64,000 bases of DNA from Ahrensia sp. (GCA_002698425.1 NZXU01000120.1:1-64000); one strand, 5' to 3'. Numbered from the stretch's first letter, positions 34,932-43,876 are shown. Notes: generated by a model from the sequence alone, not told the origin. Program-made: numbers and translations.

Positions 34932-35918
34932 CTATCCGGTACCGCTCCCGCCGCCCGCGCTCATCCAGCGGTCGACAAAGGCCAGCTTTTCGCGGATCAC
35001 CGGGGTCAGCACGAAGGGATAGATATCCTGCAGGCCCATCGAACGGTTGACGTGGTTGAGCGCAATGCCGAGACCCGCGCCGATCGTGATCAGACGCTCC
35101 GTATCGGTTTCGCGATAGGCGTCATAGTCGGCTCCCGGCAGATCGGGCGACTGGAGGCCGGCAGCGACGAAACTGTCGGTGATATCCGTCAGATGCAACA
35201 GGTGCGCGAAGGTCTCCGCCCAGTCCTCATGCGGATGGCTCGACGCATAGGGCGTGACATGATGCGCGTTCCAGTCCGCCGGCGGCCCGTCTTGATAGTG
35301 CTTTTCGAGCGCCGCTCCGTAATCAGCCGTCTCGTCCCCGAACAGCATGCGGAAACGCTCGGTAAAGCCGTATTGCGGCGCCAGCCGCTCGAAGAAGAAG
35401 AAATGGCCGAGTTCGTGGCGAAAATGGCCGATCATCGTGCGCAGCCTTTCGCCGAGTTCGGCGCGCCGTTGTGTTCGCTCGGCCTCGTCGGCCTCCGTGA
35501 CATTGATCGTCACCACGCCGTCGGCATGGCCCATCGTCACCGGCACCGTCCCGCCCCCCGTTTCTTCGGCCAACAGATGGAACACCGGCCGCGGACCGTC
35601 ATCGCTGGAAACGAACCAGCCCCACCGGGCGAGATTGGAGAGCACCCAGCGTTTCGCCTGCTCGGTCTCCGCCCACAGGGCCCGGTTCTCGTCATGAAAT
35701 GTATCCGGAATGACCGCGGTCGTCGCGCAGGACGGGCACAGATTGCCTGGCGCATCGGCGGCCCAGTTGCACCCGATCGTCTCGCGATTGGCGCAGCCGA
35801 TGCTCAATGGGGTGAACCGGTCGCCGTCGACGTCGTAGGCAACCGCGGCCCCGCAGCCACATGCGAGGCTCTCGAATGAGAGCGCCGTTGCGCAGTTCGG
35901 ACATGTGTAGAGTCTCAC
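34932..35918 (-). CDS. putative zinc-binding metallopeptidase with N-terminal zinc ribbon
   Basis: A 328-residue soluble protein. The N-terminus holds several cysteine pairs (CPNCATALSF, CGCG, CPSCA), consistent with zinc ribbons. The middle contains HFRHELGHFFF, an HExxH gluzincin motif, and HPHEDWAETFAHLLHLTD further on probably supplies the third ligand. This combination matches a family usually named zinc-binding metallopeptidase in Proteobacteria. There is no signal peptide, so it acts in the cytoplasm. Substrate and biological role are unknown. It is divergent from the cytochrome c gene. Confidence 0.82.
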   Translation of the reverse strand: MRLYTCPNCATALSFESLACGCGAAVAYDVDGDRFTPLSIGCANRETIGCNWAADAPGNLCPSCATTAVIPDTFHDENRALWAETEQAKRWVLSNLARWGWFVSSDDGPRPVFHLLAEETGGGTVPVTMGHADGVVTINVTEADEAERTQRRAELGERLRTMIGHFRHELGHFFFFERLAPQYGFTERFRMLFGDETADYGAALEKHYQDGPPADWNAHHVTPYASSHPHEDWAETFAHLLHLTDITDSFVAAGLQSPDLPGADYDAYRETDTERLITIGAGLGIALNHVNRSMGLQDIYPFVLTPVIREKLAFVDRWMSAGGGSGTG

Positions 35919-36224
35919 GGTTACCTCGCCTCTGTCACTCCCCTGCCGGCGGACGTGCCGGACGGCGTGATTGATATCCTCTCACAAGCTTCTGGCGGAG
36001 TGGAGGTTCCCTGCCTCACCGGACTTTCAACGAAATGACGGATAATGCCACGGTATCTGAACCCGGTTTCCCCGCATCTTCCCGGATCCGGGACGTTTTC
36101 CGTTGACGGTTGTCAAATCCGCCTCTGCCACGGCGGCATAACGTTTCAGACGCCGGTGCGAATCCGGGCTCGATACGGGGCAACGCTCGCAGCCGGCACA
36201 ACAAGAAGATGGAGGAGTGAGACC
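35919..36224. other. divergent intergenic region
   Basis: 306 bases between the metallopeptidase and cytochrome c genes. It should contain both promoters, but no confident -35/-10 pair, riboswitch or small gene is seen. The frame of the cytochrome gene is open upstream to 36045 without family similarity. An AGATGGAGGAG ribosome site marks the cytochrome start. Confidence 0.45.
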
Positions 36225-36635
36225 ATGAAAATAAGAACAGTTCTGACCTTGGCCGCTGCATCCGCATTGGCGATGCCGGGCGCCGCCGCGGCACAGACGA
36301 CAGCCGGCGAGATCGAGTACCAACAGGCCTGCGCCGCGTGCCACGGGGCGGCGGGCCAGGGCGACGGGCCGGTTGCGGAGTATATGAGCGTGCCGGTGCC
36401 CGACCTGACGAGAATCGCCGAGCGCCGGAACGGCGCCTTCCCCTATCAGGAACTCATGCAGATGATCGACGGGCGAAACGCCGAGCGACAGCCCGGCCCG
36501 CACGGCACCGCCATGCCCGTCTGGGGCGACCGCTTCATGCTCGACAGCGGCAGCGCCAACCCGGTCGAAAACGAGATTAATACGCTCGGGCGCATCTCGT
36601 CTCTGGTCGACTACATCTACAGCCTCCAGGAATAG
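36225..36635 (+). CDS. periplasmic class I cytochrome c
   Basis: A 136-residue exported monohaem cytochrome. A signal peptide (MKIRTVLTLAAASALAMPGA to AAQ) precedes CAACHGAAGQG, the CxxCH haem-attachment site, and the likely axial methionine lies in TAMPVWGDRF about 55 residues later. The length fits a small cytochrome c electron carrier. GGAGGAG lies seven bases before the ATG, settling the start over the longer open frame. Its redox partners are not in the neighbourhood. Confidence 0.88.
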   Translation: MKIRTVLTLAAASALAMPGAAAAQTTAGEIEYQQACAACHGAAGQGDGPVAEYMSVPVPDLTRIAERRNGAFPYQELMQMIDGRNAERQPGPHGTAMPVWGDRFMLDSGSANPVENEINTLGRISSLVDYIYSLQE

Positions 36636-36700
36636 ACGCCGCACGCCGGACGTTGCGCATTCCTGCTTCCAAGCGAGGCATGGGCAGGCTAACAAGGATT

Positions 36701-37552
36701 ATGACCGGTTCCCGGCCCATGCCTCCGACACTCCAACCCCATGCGACGGGTAAAGCGATTCCCGCTTTTATTGTCTTCTCCGATCTCGACGGCACGCTGC
36801 TCGATCACGCCACCTATTCCTGGCAGGCCGCCGCGCCGGCGCTCGAGGCGTTGAAAGAGCGCGGCATCCCGCTGATCCTCGCAAGCTCCAAGACCTCGGC
36901 CGAAATCGCCGAATTGCGCGCCGAGACGGGCTTTGACGACTGTCCCGCCATCGTCGAGAACGGCGCCGGTCTTCTCGAGCCGGCAGGTAGCGGGCCTGCC
37001 CCGGACGATGACCAGGTTCACCGCGACCTGATCGCCGCCCTCGATACATTGCCGCCGGAATTGCGGGGCAAGTTCACCGGATTTTCCGACTGGACGGTCG
37101 ACGAGGTCGCAGCTCGTACCGGCCTGCCGCCCCAGGACGCCGCCCGGGCCGCCATGCGCCGCTTTTCCGAACCAGGCCTCTGGTCGGGCAGCGCGGAAGA
37201 ACGGACCAAGTTCGAAACCCTGTTCGCACGCCACGGCATCACCGCGCGCCAGGGCGGGCGTTATTTGACCCTGTCCTACGGCGCCACCAAGGCAGACCGC
37301 ATGCGCGAGATCGCGGCGCGCTATGCCTCCGGCGACGAATCGCCGCGCATGGTCGCGCTCGGCGACGCACCCAATGACATCGAAATGCTGGAAACGGCCG
37401 ATATCGGCGTAATCGTCACCAATCCGCACGCCACGCCCCTGCCCGAGCTGGATGGCGAAAAGGCCGGAAGGATTGCGAGGACGCAAAAACCGGGGCCGGA
37501 GGGTTGGAACGAATCCGTGCTGCGGATTATTGAAGAACGACAGGACAGCTAG
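36701..37552 (+). CDS. HAD-IIB phosphatase, mannosyl/glucosyl-3-phosphoglycerate phosphatase-like
   Basis: A 283-residue HAD-superfamily enzyme of the MPGP type, which removes phosphate from mannosyl- or glucosyl-3-phosphoglycerate. FSDLDGTLLDH holds the nucleophilic Asp and the acid-base Asp, ASSKTSAEI motif II, and GDAPNDIEML motif IV. The ATG at 36701 has AAGGA close upstream; 36719 (MPPTLQPH) is equally possible. It ends 14 bases before the GpgS-like glycosyltransferase, so both steps of glucosylglycerate synthesis would be co-transcribed. Glucose rather than mannose is inferred from that partner. Confidence 0.82.
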   Translation: MTGSRPMPPTLQPHATGKAIPAFIVFSDLDGTLLDHATYSWQAAAPALEALKERGIPLILASSKTSAEIAELRAETGFDDCPAIVENGAGLLEPAGSGPAPDDDQVHRDLIAALDTLPPELRGKFTGFSDWTVDEVAARTGLPPQDAARAAMRRFSEPGLWSGSAEERTKFETLFARHGITARQGGRYLTLSYGATKADRMREIAARYASGDESPRMVALGDAPNDIEMLETADIGVIVTNPHATPLPELDGEKAGRIARTQKPGPEGWNESVLRIIEERQDS

Positions 37553-37566
37553 GAGCAGGCGTCGCA

Positions 37567-38786
37567 TGGCGGATTTTCACCAGAACGGTCACGTGGCGAC
37601 GCTGCACAATTTGCGGTCCACCAATCCCGGCACGCTCGAACGCGAACTGGAAGTCCTCTCCGCGCACCGCAAGATCACGCTGATCCTGCCCTCGCTCTAT
37701 TCCGAACTCGAAGGTCCGGCGCTCGCCAACATCGTCCAGGAAATCTCCGGCGCCCGTTTCATCGACCACATCGTCATCGGTCTCGATCGGGCCAATGAGG
37801 ACGAATACCGTAAGGCGCGCAAGTTCTTCTCGGTCCTGCCGCAGCAGCATTCGATCCTCTGGAACGACGGGCCGCGCCTGCAGGCCATCGACGACCGGCT
37901 CAAGGCGGCGGGCCTCTCGCCGGAGGAGCCGGGCAAGGGCCGCAATGTCTGGTTCTGCATCGGCTATACGCTGGCGCGCCGCGATTCCGACGTGGTCGCG
38001 CTGCATGACTGCGACATCGTCACCTATTCGCGCGAAATGCTCGCCCGGCTGATCTATCCGGTCGCAAACCCCGCCTTTTCCCATCTTTTCTGCAAGGGCT
38101 ATTACGCCCGCCACGCGGACGGCAAGATGAACGGCCGCGTCAGCCGGCTGCTGGTCAGCCCGCTGCTTCTGGCCTTGCAGAAGACTATCGGCCACCGCGA
38201 CTACCTGACCTATCTCGCCGCCTTCCGCTACCCGCTCGCGGGCGAATTCGCCATGCGCACGGCGATCCTGCCGGATATTCGTATTCCGTCGGACTGGGGG
38301 CTGGAAATCGGCGTGCTGTCGGAGGTCTGGCGCAACCTGTCGACCCGGCTCGTCTGCCAGGTAGAACTGTCCGACGCCTATGATCACAAGCATCAGCCGC
38401 TCTCCGAGGAAAACCCGCAGGACGGCCTGTCGCGCATGTCGATCGACATCTGCAAGGCGCTCTATCGCAAGCTCGCCACCGACGGCACGATCTTCAGCCA
38501 GGAGACCTTTCGGACCATCAAGGCGACCTATTACCGCGAGGCGCTCGACATGATCGAGGCCTATCACAACGATGCGCGCATGAACGGGCTGCATCTCGAC
38601 CGCCATTCCGAGGAACGCGCCGTCGAGCTCTTCGCCTCCAACATCGTCGAGGCCGGTCAGACCTTCCTCGACAATCCGATGGAAACGCCCTTCATCCCGA
38701 ACTGGAGCCGCGTCCAGGCCGCCGATCCGGACCTGATGCGCGATCTCCACGACGCGGTGAAAGCCGACGAGGCGGAATTCAGCTGA
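37567..38786 (+). CDS. GpgS-like glycosyltransferase (glucosyl-3-phosphoglycerate synthase)
   Basis: A 406-residue GT-A fold enzyme predicted to transfer glucose from a nucleotide sugar to 3-phosphoglycerate. The nucleotide/metal site is ALHDCDIVTYSREML, followed by the conserved FCKGYYARHADGKMNGRVSRLLVSPLL, resembling GT81 glucosyl-3-phosphoglycerate synthases. SDWGLEIGVLSEVW and a His-containing SDAYDHKHQPLS agree with the family. It follows the phosphatase by 14 bases. Together they would make the compatible solute glucosylglycerate. A mannosyl donor is the alternative but fits less well. Confidence 0.8.
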
Positions 38787-38871
38787 GATCCTGACCGCCG
38801 GCAACCGGTTAGGCCCGGGCGCTGATCCCGGCCGAAAGCGGCTCCGCAGATGGTCTGGCTCCTGCCCGTGT

Positions 38872-40617
38872 TCAGCCGCGGTTGGAGATCCACCGGCACT
38901 GATAGGGCGCGAAGGTGATGTCGCCGCGTGACGGATCGATCGCCTCGCCGGACAACAGATCGACCCATTTCATCCCCGTGATCAGGTTGATCGACATCGC
39001 CGGGATGGCCACCTCCTCCTTCGTGACATTGTGAATGGCGAAGACGGACTGATCCCGGTCGAGGCTTTGCCGCCAGAAGCCGAACAGCTTCTCGCCCAGA
39101 TGCAGGGTGAACTGCGTGGCGTTGGGATGGAAGGCCGGCTGCTGCGCGCGGATGCGGATGCGCTCCTTCATCGCGCGGAGAACCTGTGCATGGATAGAGG
39201 ACGGATCCTCCAGTTCGGCGCGCAGTTCCGGGTAGTCCCAGCGCTTGCGGTTGATCGTCCGGTTCTGGCCGGTCCGCTCCACGCCCGCATAGTCGTTGCC
39301 GGTGCCAAGAAGCGAATGGATGTAGAAAGCCGGGATTCCCTCCAGCGCCATCTGGATGGTCTGACTGGCGAGGAACCGGTCGAACTGCCACTCGTCCTGC
39401 CCGTCGACCGTCCCCTTCATCGCCTCGAAATAGGTGATGTTGAGCTCGTAGGGCTTCTGCGAGCCGTCCGGCATGGCGCGCATGTTGACCAGCCCGCCGA
39501 ATGAACCGACAGTCCTGATTACCTTCTCGATCTCAACTTCGTCCAGCAGCCCTTCCGCCGGCCGCATGCCGATCCCGTCATGCGACGCGGTGAAGTTCAG
39601 ATAGGCGCAGCCGAGCTGCGCCGGCGGCATCGCCATCTGCCAGGCGTTGAGATAGCGCGACGTGCCCGTCAGCAGCGCATGCAGCATCAGCGGCGGCAGC
39701 GAGAAATTGTAGATCGCATGCGCCTCGTTGCGATTGCCGAAATAGGAAAGGTTCTCGGCATTGGGCACATTCGTCTCGGTCAGGAGCACCACGCGCTCGT
39801 CGCAATAGTCCGCCAACAACCGCATCAGCCGCACGATCGCATGGGTTTTCGGCAAATGGATGCAGGTCGTGCCGATCTCCTTCCAGATGAAGGCGACGGC
39901 GTCGAGCCGGATGATGCGCACCCCGTTGGCGATATGCAGCCGCATGATGCGGATCATGTCGACCAGCACATCGGGATTGGCGTAATTCAGGTCCACCTGA
40001 TCGAAGGAAAACGTGCACCAGACATGGCGCGTGCCGCTTGATGTCTCGACCTCGCGCAGCAGCGGATGCGCCCGCGGCCGCACGACGGATGTCAGATCGT
40101 CGCTCGGCGAGGCTTCGAAGAAATATTTGTCATAGGGCTCGTGCCCCTGCAGATATTCGTGAAACCATTTCGACTGGCTGGACATGTGGTTCAGCACCAG
40201 GTCCGACATCAGCCGGAACTCCTCGCCGATGCGGTTGATATCCGCCCAGTCGCCGAGCCTCGAATTGACGGTCTCGTAATCCGTCACCGCAAAGCCGTCA
40301 TCCGAGGTGAAGGGAAAGAACGGCAGGATATGCACGCCGGTGATCGCGTCGGACAGATAGCGCCGGAGGAAATCGTAGAGCAGGTCGAGCGGCTTGTGCT
40401 GGCCGTCCATGACCGCATTGCCATAGGCGATGACGACCGAATCCTTCTGCGACCACAGCGTATTGCCCGGCGGCCGAACCCGTTGACGAGGTTCCAGCCC
40501 GTCGGGCCAGAAACTCTCAATGATCCGCCGCGACAGATGCGCGGCGTCCACGTCGGGATAGATCTCCTTGACCAGGCTCAAGAGCTTGGAACGTAGCTGG
40601 GCATTGACCGCGATCAT
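38872..40617 (-). CDS. GH13_18 sugar phosphorylase, probably glucosylglycerate phosphorylase
   Basis: A 581-residue alpha-amylase-fold phosphorylase of the sucrose-phosphorylase subfamily. The nucleophile Asp239 lies in RIIRLDAVAF, the acid/base Glu281 in VVLLTETNVPN and the transition-state Asp in TASHDGIGMRP. The N-terminal region (RQRVRPPGNTLWSQKDSVV) and length near 580 match the branch that includes glucosylglycerate phosphorylase rather than classic sucrose phosphorylase (about 490). Convergent next to the glucosylglycerate synthesis genes, it would split that compound with phosphate into glucose-1-phosphate and glycerate. Specificity is inferred from context. Confidence 0.83.
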   Translation of the reverse strand: MIAVNAQLRSKLLSLVKEIYPDVDAAHLSRRIIESFWPDGLEPRQRVRPPGNTLWSQKDSVVIAYGNAVMDGQHKPLDLLYDFLRRYLSDAITGVHILPFFPFTSDDGFAVTDYETVNSRLGDWADINRIGEEFRLMSDLVLNHMSSQSKWFHEYLQGHEPYDKYFFEASPSDDLTSVVRPRAHPLLREVETSSGTRHVWCTFSFDQVDLNYANPDVLVDMIRIMRLHIANGVRIIRLDAVAFIWKEIGTTCIHLPKTHAIVRLMRLLADYCDERVVLLTETNVPNAENLSYFGNRNEAHAIYNFSLPPLMLHALLTGTSRYLNAWQMAMPPAQLGCAYLNFTASHDGIGMRPAEGLLDEVEIEKVIRTVGSFGGLVNMRAMPDGSQKPYELNITYFEAMKGTVDGQDEWQFDRFLASQTIQMALEGIPAFYIHSLLGTGNDYAGVERTGQNRTINRKRWDYPELRAELEDPSSIHAQVLRAMKERIRIRAQQPAFHPNATQFTLHLGEKLFGFWRQSLDRDQSVFAIHNVTKEEVAIPAMSINLITGMKWVDLLSGEAIDPSRGDITFAPYQCRWISNRG

Positions 40618-40680
40618 GCGTCCCCTGAAATCCTGCTATTGCGCTGCACAAAAAATTATCGTGCCTCGATTTCAGGCATA

Positions 40681-40700
40681 TTGGCAAGGGCAATTGCCAA
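40681..40700. promoter_or_regulatory. palindrome between divergent phosphorylase and phosphofructokinase genes
   Basis: TTGGCAAGGGCAATTGCCAA contains the inverted repeat TTGGCAA/TTGCCAA with six bases between. It sits centrally in the 229-base region between the two divergent starts, a position suited to a regulator controlling both genes. No regulator gene is adjacent. The binding protein is unknown. Confidence 0.4.
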
Positions 40701-40846
40701 ATCCCCTTAATGGCGCGCATCCTGTGCGGCGAAATGATCGGAGCGGGCCGAATTTGGCCTAACAAATCGATTTAAACAGCGCCTAACTTGCTCTATTGTC
40801 AGGTCACAAGGCGGCGTTTCGACGCCAACAAGACCAGGAGGACGAC

Positions 40847-42001
40847 ATGCATCTGGGCATTTTGACCGGCGGCGGCGACGTGCCGGGCCTCAACTCCGCC
40901 ATCAAGGCCGTCGTCAACGAAGCCTATGCGCGCGGCTGGACCGTTACCGGCTTCCGGCGCGGCTGGGCCGGTCCGGTGGAAACCGACCCGCTCGATCTCG
41001 AAGGCACGGCGGACCACCGCCAGGCCCTGACGCCGGAATTCGTTCGCTCCATCAACCGGTCCGGCGGCACGGTACTGCATTCCTCGCGCACCCGGCCCTC
41101 GCGCATCAAGGCGTCGTCGCTGCCGGATTTCGTCAAGAAGACCGCGCCGCACACGGACGCCGGCTATGTCGACGCGACGGACCATGTCCTCGCCGTCATC
41201 GAGGCGCTGAAGATCGACGTGCTGGTGGCCATCGGCGGCGACGACACGCTCTCTTACGCCGCCGAACTGCATGAGCGCGGCGCGCCGACAATGTGCATCC
41301 CGAAGACGATGGACAATGACGTTTTCGGCACCGATTACTGCATCGGCTTTTCCACCTGCGTCACCCGCTCCGTCGAGATGATCGCCAATCTGCGCACTCC
41401 GGCCGGGAGCCATGAGCGGTTCCTGATTGTCGAGATGTTCGGCCGCAATTGCGGCATGTCGGCGCTCGGCGCAGGCTTCCTCTCCGACGCGGACCGCACG
41501 CTGATCGCCGAAGTCCCCTTTGAGATGGAGCGGCTTGCGGAATTGCTGTCGCGCGACCGCGCCGCCAATCCGTCCAACTACACCGTTTGCGTCGTCTCCG
41601 AAGGGGCGATGGAAAAGGGCGGCCGTATCGTCGAGAAGGGCGAGGCCGACGCCTACGGCCACAAGAAACTCGGCGGCATCGGCGAGCATATCGGCGTCGG
41701 GCTGAAGGAACTGACCGGCACCGACATGATGATCCAGAACCTCGGCTATCTGTTGCGCTCCGGCCCGCCGGACGCCGTCGACCTGATCGTCGCCAAGAAT
41801 TTCGGCACCATGGCCGTCCATCTGATCGAGGAAGGCCGCACAGGCCTGATGATGTCGATCCGCGACGGCCATTACACCACCCAGCCCGCCAACATCTCCA
41901 CGCAGGGCGAACACCGCGTCAATGTCGCGGCGATGTATGATTCGGAAAACTACCGGCCGAAGATCTCGAAGGTCGAAGGCACGACTCTCTATCTGCGCTG
42001 A
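40847..42001 (+). CDS. phosphofructokinase with pyrophosphate-type active-site residues
   Basis: A 384-residue PfkA-superfamily enzyme phosphorylating fructose-6-phosphate. LTGGGDVPGLNSAI begins the fold. At the phosphoryl-donor site it has GGDDTL (130-135) and IPKTMDND (151-158): Asp133 replaces the glycine of ATP enzymes and Lys153 replaces the second glycine, the pair known to define pyrophosphate dependence. A reversible PPi-dependent enzyme is therefore predicted. AGGAGG five bases before the ATG fixes the start. It is divergent from the glucosylglycerate phosphorylase and ends at a clear hairpin terminator. Confidence 0.87.
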   Translation: MHLGILTGGGDVPGLNSAIKAVVNEAYARGWTVTGFRRGWAGPVETDPLDLEGTADHRQALTPEFVRSINRSGGTVLHSSRTRPSRIKASSLPDFVKKTAPHTDAGYVDATDHVLAVIEALKIDVLVAIGGDDTLSYAAELHERGAPTMCIPKTMDNDVFGTDYCIGFSTCVTRSVEMIANLRTPAGSHERFLIVEMFGRNCGMSALGAGFLSDADRTLIAEVPFEMERLAELLSRDRAANPSNYTVCVVSEGAMEKGGRIVEKGEADAYGHKKLGGIGEHIGVGLKELTGTDMMIQNLGYLLRSGPPDAVDLIVAKNFGTMAVHLIEEGRTGLMMSIRDGHYTTQPANISTQGEHRVNVAAMYDSENYRPKISKVEGTTLYLR

Positions 42002-42017
42002 CTTCGCGCGAAACAGA

Positions 42018-42052
42018 AAAGGCGCTCGACCGGTCCGGAAGAGCGCCTTTTT
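42018..42052 (+). terminator. rho-independent terminator after the phosphofructokinase gene
   Basis: AAAGGCGCTC (42018-42027) pairs perfectly with GAGCGCCTTT (42041-42050) across a 13-base loop, and the T-run extends to 42052. It begins 16 bases after the stop codon. The A-run on the other side lets it also serve the convergent DUF1772 gene. Confidence 0.85.
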
Positions 42053-42070
42053 GCCGGTTCGCGGATTGCC

Positions 42071-42568
42071 TCATCCAGCCTGCCCCGTCAGCATCGCTCC
42101 GACGAGGAAGCAGATGGCCGAACCGGCGGACGCGACCGTGCGGACATGGTTCAGCAGCGTCCAGTTGCGCTCGTAGCGCGCCCAGTAGCCCAGAGCCGCA
42201 TTCTCGACCGGGTCGATTACGTCGAGCCTCTTGTTCATCGGCACGTTGCCCGCCCCCGTCACGCCGAAGACGCCGAGGAGATAGAACGCCGCGCCGGCGA
42301 TGAGCCACGCACCGGCCGCGCCGCCGGCAAAGATCGCCGCATGCGCGGCGATCGCCAGCGAAACCGGCGCCAAGCCCAGCAGCAACACCATGAAGATAGA
42401 GCGGTAGACCTTCCGGTTGATCTGCTGCATCGCCTCCATACCGGCGGCCGGGGCCGCCGCACCGAGCGAGCGCATCACGAAATCGGAAAACGTCAGGAAG
42501 ACGCCGGCGACGAGGCCAGCCGCGACCGACGCTGCGGCAAGGAGCCAGGGGATGATCTGGTCGAGCAT
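42071..42568 (-). CDS. DUF1772 membrane protein
   Basis: A 165-residue protein with four hydrophobic helices. The spaced motif FSDFVMRSLGAAAP, MQQINRKVYRSIFM, VTGAGNVPMNKRLD and a final GSAICFL helix is typical of DUF1772 (anthrone-oxygenase-like) membrane proteins. GAGGATCAGAAC precedes the ATG at 42568. It follows the NAD(P)-binding oxidoreductase by 19 bases and should be part of the same TetR-controlled unit. The biochemical role in bacteria is not established. Confidence 0.8.
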   Translation of the reverse strand: MLDQIIPWLLAAASVAAGLVAGVFLTFSDFVMRSLGAAAPAAGMEAMQQINRKVYRSIFMVLLLGLAPVSLAIAAHAAIFAGGAAGAWLIAGAAFYLLGVFGVTGAGNVPMNKRLDVIDPVENAALGYWARYERNWTLLNHVRTVASAGSAICFLVGAMLTGQAG

Positions 42569-42587
42569 GTTCTGATCCTCCCGCCGG

Positions 42588-43217
42588 TCAGTTGGAAATG
42601 CCGACGGCGCGGCGCAAATAGGTCGGGTCGCCGATTTGCCGGGCGAGGAACGCGGCGATGTCCGCACGCGCAATCGTCAGCTTCAAGCCGCGTTCCTCCG
42701 GTCCGAACCCTTCCCTGAAAGACCCCGTGGCCGGACCGTCCTCAAAGGCGCTCGGGCGCACGATCGTCCAGTCGAGCCCGCTCGCCCGTACCAGTTTCTC
42801 CTGCAACTCATGGTCCCGGAAAACGGGCTTCAGAAGCGCGCCGAACATGATCCGCTTCCAGAAGAAATCGAGGTTCGGCCAGCTTTCATGCGCGCCCAGC
42901 GTGGACTGGCAGATCAGCCGGCGGACGCCGTGGTGATGCATCGCCTGAATGACATTCATGGTTCCCTGCGATCGGATCAGGCTCTTGCGCGACATGCCCG
43001 CCCCGATCGTGATCACCGCGGCATCGTGCCTGCGGACCGCGGTATCGACATCGGCGGCATCGAACGCGTCGCCTGCGCGAAGCGTCAGCTTCGGATCGTT
43101 GATGCCGATCTTCTCCGGCCGGCGCGCGAAGGCGGTAACCGCGTGCCCTTCCTTCAGCATGCGCTCGACAGCCAGGCGGCCAACATTTCCCGTGGCCCCG
43201 AAGACAATGACTTTCAT
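42588..43217 (-). CDS. NAD(P)H-binding atypical SDR oxidoreductase
   Basis: A 209-residue Rossmann-fold protein of the NAD(P)H-binding (SDR_a5/NmrA-like) group. The glycine motif VIVFGATGNVGRLAVE is at the N-terminus, then AAVITIGAG, VRRLICQSTLGAHES and DWTIVRPSAFEDG. The classic YxxxK catalytic pair of true short-chain dehydrogenases is not apparent, common in this group, which often acts as reductase or redox sensor. It starts divergently from a TetR gene with palindromic operators in between, so it is very probably the regulator's target. Confidence 0.84.
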   Translation of the reverse strand: MKVIVFGATGNVGRLAVERMLKEGHAVTAFARRPEKIGINDPKLTLRAGDAFDAADVDTAVRRHDAAVITIGAGMSRKSLIRSQGTMNVIQAMHHHGVRRLICQSTLGAHESWPNLDFFWKRIMFGALLKPVFRDHELQEKLVRASGLDWTIVRPSAFEDGPATGSFREGFGPEERGLKLTIARADIAAFLARQIGDPTYLRRAVGISN

Positions 43218-43243
43218 GACGGTTTTCCTTTCCGTTTTCTCAA

Positions 43244-43302
43244 CTTGACACCATGTAAAGTTGACACGGCGTCAATTACGGGTAACTTGACATCATGTCA
43301 AG
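43244..43302. promoter_or_regulatory. cluster of three TetR-type operator palindromes
   Basis: Three related dyads lie between the oxidoreductase and tetR: CTTGACACCATGTAAAG (43244-43260), GTTGACACGGCGTCAATT (43260-43277) and CTTGACATCATGTCAAG (43286-43302). The last is an almost perfect 17-base palindrome and contains the tetR start codon at 43295. The layout implies autorepression plus repression of the divergent gene. The sequence symmetry is direct evidence; the binding protein is inferred. Confidence 0.72.
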
Positions 43303-43876
43303 CGATACACGATCACGAATCCTTGAAGCCGCCTGGAAACTGCTGGAGGACGGCGCCGGCAGCGAAGTCCGCATGTCGGACATTGCGAAGAAAGCCGGCA
43401 TCAGCCGCCAGGCGGTCTATCTGCACTTCCCCAAGCGCGCCGACCTGCTGATTGCCGTGACCCGCTATATCGACGAGGCGAATGAAGTCGACGTCCGTCT
43501 GGCGGCGAGCCGCGGCGCCGCGACCGGCATCGAACGGCTCGACGCCTATATAGAGGCCTGGGGCAACTACATCCCCGAAATCTACGGCGTCGGAAAAGCG
43601 TTGATGGCCATGCAGGAAACGGACAGCGAGGCCCGCATGGCCTGGGAAGGCCGGATGCTGGCGGTTCGCGAGGGTTGCGAGGCCGCGGTCGGCGCGCTCG
43701 CCCGCGATCGTGCGCTATCGCCGGAGATCGGGGAAGAGAAGGCGACGGATCTGCTCTGGACCCTGTTGTCCGTGCGCAACTGGGAGCAACTCACTTTGGA
43801 ATGCGGCTGGCCGCAGGACGACTATATCGGCGAAATGAAACGGACGGCCCGAAGGGCGCTTCTGGCGGACACTTAG
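43295..43876 (+). CDS. TetR family transcriptional regulator
   Basis: A 193-residue regulator. An N-terminal TetR helix-turn-helix (SRILEAAWKLLEDG, MSDIAKKAGISRQAVYLHFPKRADLL) is followed by a helical ligand-binding domain. It is divergent from the oxidoreductase-DUF1772 pair and its start codon sits inside the strongest operator, so it almost certainly represses both itself and that pair until a small molecule binds. Its stop overlaps that of the convergent cyclase gene by four bases. Ligand unknown. Confidence 0.9.
   Translation: MSSDTRSRILEAAWKLLEDGAGSEVRMSDIAKKAGISRQAVYLHFPKRADLLIAVTRYIDEANEVDVRLAASRGAATGIERLDAYIEAWGNYIPEIYGVGKALMAMQETDSEARMAWEGRMLAVREGCEAAVGALARDRALSPEIGEEKATDLLWTLLSVRNWEQLTLECGWPQDDYIGEMKRTARRALLADT

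Noticed and set aside
36060..36190. Possible cobalamin-type riboswitch upstream of the cytochrome c gene
   Set aside because: Short GGTGCGAATCCGG-like words are present, but the conserved B12 box and the required stem arrangement are not, and the gene is not a usual target.
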